Below are positions 60,421-62,000 of a stretch of 62,000 nucleotides of DNA, piece by piece. The notes below the pieces were generated by a model that searched no databases, was not told the origin of the DNA, and saw only the letters and a list, made by a program, of their open reading frames with translations. A program made the position numbers and the translations under genes. Origin of the DNA: Gnetum montanum (lineage: Eukaryota > Streptophyta > Gnetopsida > Gnetales > Gnetaceae); NCBI GenBank assembly GCA_015680685.1, contig MNCI01005810.1:234772-296771 (forward strand), in the 5' to 3' direction. How positions within the stretch are numbered: the first letter of the stretch is position 1; every line of letters starts with the position of its first letter.

Positions 60421-61255
60421 GGACACAATATGCTGTTTTCATCTCTCGTTCGTCTCTGCAGTAGTTACTGCACTCAGACTTCTGGCATTAAAATCGGCAA
60501 CATAGCAGCATCAATCATCGTACAAATTGGTTACCTCACGTTGACTTGCATTACTTGGCAAGCTAGTTAAATTCGGGTTCACAATTTTGTAAGTTGAACT
60601 TGGCATAAAGGTTAAAATTTGAGCATATGTGGCCTAACTTCCGTTTCATGCTTACCTTGACGAGGCTTTGAGTAGTGATATAGCATGAAATTAAAATTGT
60701 TTAGATTGAAAGGATCAATTTAATATGCATTATAGTTGTATCATCAAAGTTAAATATCTACCAATTATCATAAAAGTTAAATATCTACCAATTTAATAAA
60801 GTGGCCAACTAAAATTAGATGTAATAAAATAAATATCATGAACTTTTTGTTGAAATATTGTGAAACTACAACTAAAGGTTTATCATGTTCAATGACCCAT
60901 AAGATCTATTGGACAAATATTACATTTTCATGAAAAATAAAGATAAACTCTATAAATTGACCAAGCACCACTAAAAGTAACAAAAACAACTCATATAAGT
61001 TTTTTTCTACAACATTATAAAGTTATCTTAAATGGATAGTCATAGCACATAAAAGAAATACATGTAACATATGGGTATTCATAGCGTATAAACGAAATAC
61101 ATGCAACTCATCCTCCAAAACTTCAAAATTGCACAACCTACATGCGTGTTCTTGGAGGAAATGAATCCATCTTCCACTTTTAATTCCAAGATGATGAGAA
61201 CTTAAGCAAAGCTTGTAGCTGGTACTTTGATATTTGATTGGAATAACAATTAAGA
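60421..61255. other. 3' flank of ankyrin gene
   Basis: AT-rich, presumably the 3' untranslated region and intergenic DNA. No other gene seen. Confidence 0.45.
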
Positions 61256-62000
61256 GATAGTGATCCGGTCGAACTCCGCAGACTAAGTGCCTACACGCCT
61301 CATGGAACACTTAAGGTTAATTATTCGTTGTCTTCTCGGACTTACTTGTATTTGTCATAGTGTATGGTTAAGTAAGTCCGAGGTATATGATTTTTATAGC
61401 TTTTCTGTTTTATCTCCTATGCTAGTGAGGTGAAGGGTTGAAGAGACTAATTACTAACTCTAACTAACTAACTAAGTCTTAATTACCTAGCATCAACATC
61501 CGTTCCCACTTACCATTCACACCCTGAACCAATGCAACCGTGGTTACCAAACGCTAATCGTTGCTGGGATCACCACGCGTAATGCACATGCTCGAAGCAG
61601 CCGTACTGAGGCATTTAAATGGAAAACAGTAAATAACAATAAATAAAAGTCCTAATTAGCGTATTCCATGCACTGCAAGGTTTGTCTAGGAAGTTCATCT
61701 TTATTGCCATACACAAACTTGTGTTTAGGTACAATGTCTGCTCGAATAAAGATCCGTTCATTTTGGAGTTCCTACTACAGGCACATGGAAAATATTCTAT
61801 CTTTGGAGAGATCAAACTGCCAGAGTTTCACTACAGTCTAAGCCTAGGATGGAAAACAAGGGAGAGTTGCCTCTTATTTATAGATATTGTGGCGCACCGC
61901 CTCTTATTTATAGATATTGTGGCACACCGCGATATCGCAGGGGACGACGCGATATTGCATACGCGATATCACAGCCCATGCGATATTGCATCCCATCATA
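61256..62000 (-). mobile_element. LTR of a family A-type element, minus strand, running to the window edge
   Basis: Aligns along its length with the LTRs at 8032 and 17146: 'aagtaagtccgaggtatatg', 'ccctgaaccaatgcaac', 'ggtaccaaacgctaatcg' type blocks, and 'aataaagatccgttca'. The outer edge '...atcccatcata' at 62000 matches the TGATG start on the minus strand. More CG dinucleotides are kept than in the other copies, suggesting a younger or separate subfamily. Internal sequence is not in the window on either side, so solo or partial is undecided. Confidence 0.8.
61871..61930 (-). repeat. 30-base tandem duplication covering the LTR TATA box
   Basis: 'ctcttatttatagatattgt' occurs at 61871 and 61901, followed by 'ggcgcaccgc' and 'ggcacaccgc'. 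On the minus strand each copy carries 'ctataaataagag', so the core promoter is doubled. Confidence 0.85.

Overview
The window is plant nuclear DNA from a repeat-rich draft assembly. It holds one gene that looks intact (an ankyrin/PGG membrane protein, about 58.15-60.42 kb); almost everything else is transposable elements of different ages. Very low gene density, long degraded Ty3/gypsy elements and an old LINE would suit a gymnosperm such as a conifer, but nothing seen here fixes the species. There are two N gaps (23045-23753 and 46089-46187) and isolated single Ns, three of which border short flipped contigs.

Layout. 1-1286: the 3' part of a long LTR (family B type). 1316-5228: a 5'-truncated family A gypsy element (integrase, 3' region, LTR). 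5740-6320: LINE RT remnant. 8032-17957: a complete but decayed minus-strand family A element with matching 812-base LTRs, an Athila-like primer site and a CCCAT-type target duplication. It sits inside a dispersed repeat whose uninterrupted paralogue is at 27429-27998. 18426-24250: unassigned decayed DNA, a possible LTR and a gap. 24760-25850: a GC-rich island, followed by a cytosolic-type pyruvate kinase pseudogene. 29160-33900: a minus-strand L1-like LINE. 34700-35440: a diverged solo LTR. 36592-36855: a foldback element. 37080-37620: a Merlin/IS1595-type transposase remnant.

38820-56123 is a full-length, 17.3-kb Tat-lineage-like gypsy element (family B) with 1436-base LTRs and perfect CCCAT target duplications. 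Its gag-protease frame (40501-44193) and RT-RNase H-archaeal RNase H-integrase frame (49709-53179) have no frameshift, yet carry dozens of stops. Nearly all are explicable as C-to-T or G-to-A changes, the pattern expected of methylcytosine decay. Between protease and RT lies an antisense gene of seven or eight exons (about 49.24-45.12 kb). Its first coding exons resemble an FCP1/NIF-type HAD phosphatase domain. A candidate sense-strand intron (44209-49723) would remove this whole gene and join protease to RT in phase. This arrangement is the most unusual thing in the window.

The host gene at the right end follows three blocks of tandem repeats, including a 207-base duplication directly upstream of the start codon. 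The window ends in another minus-strand family A type LTR with a duplicated TATA region.
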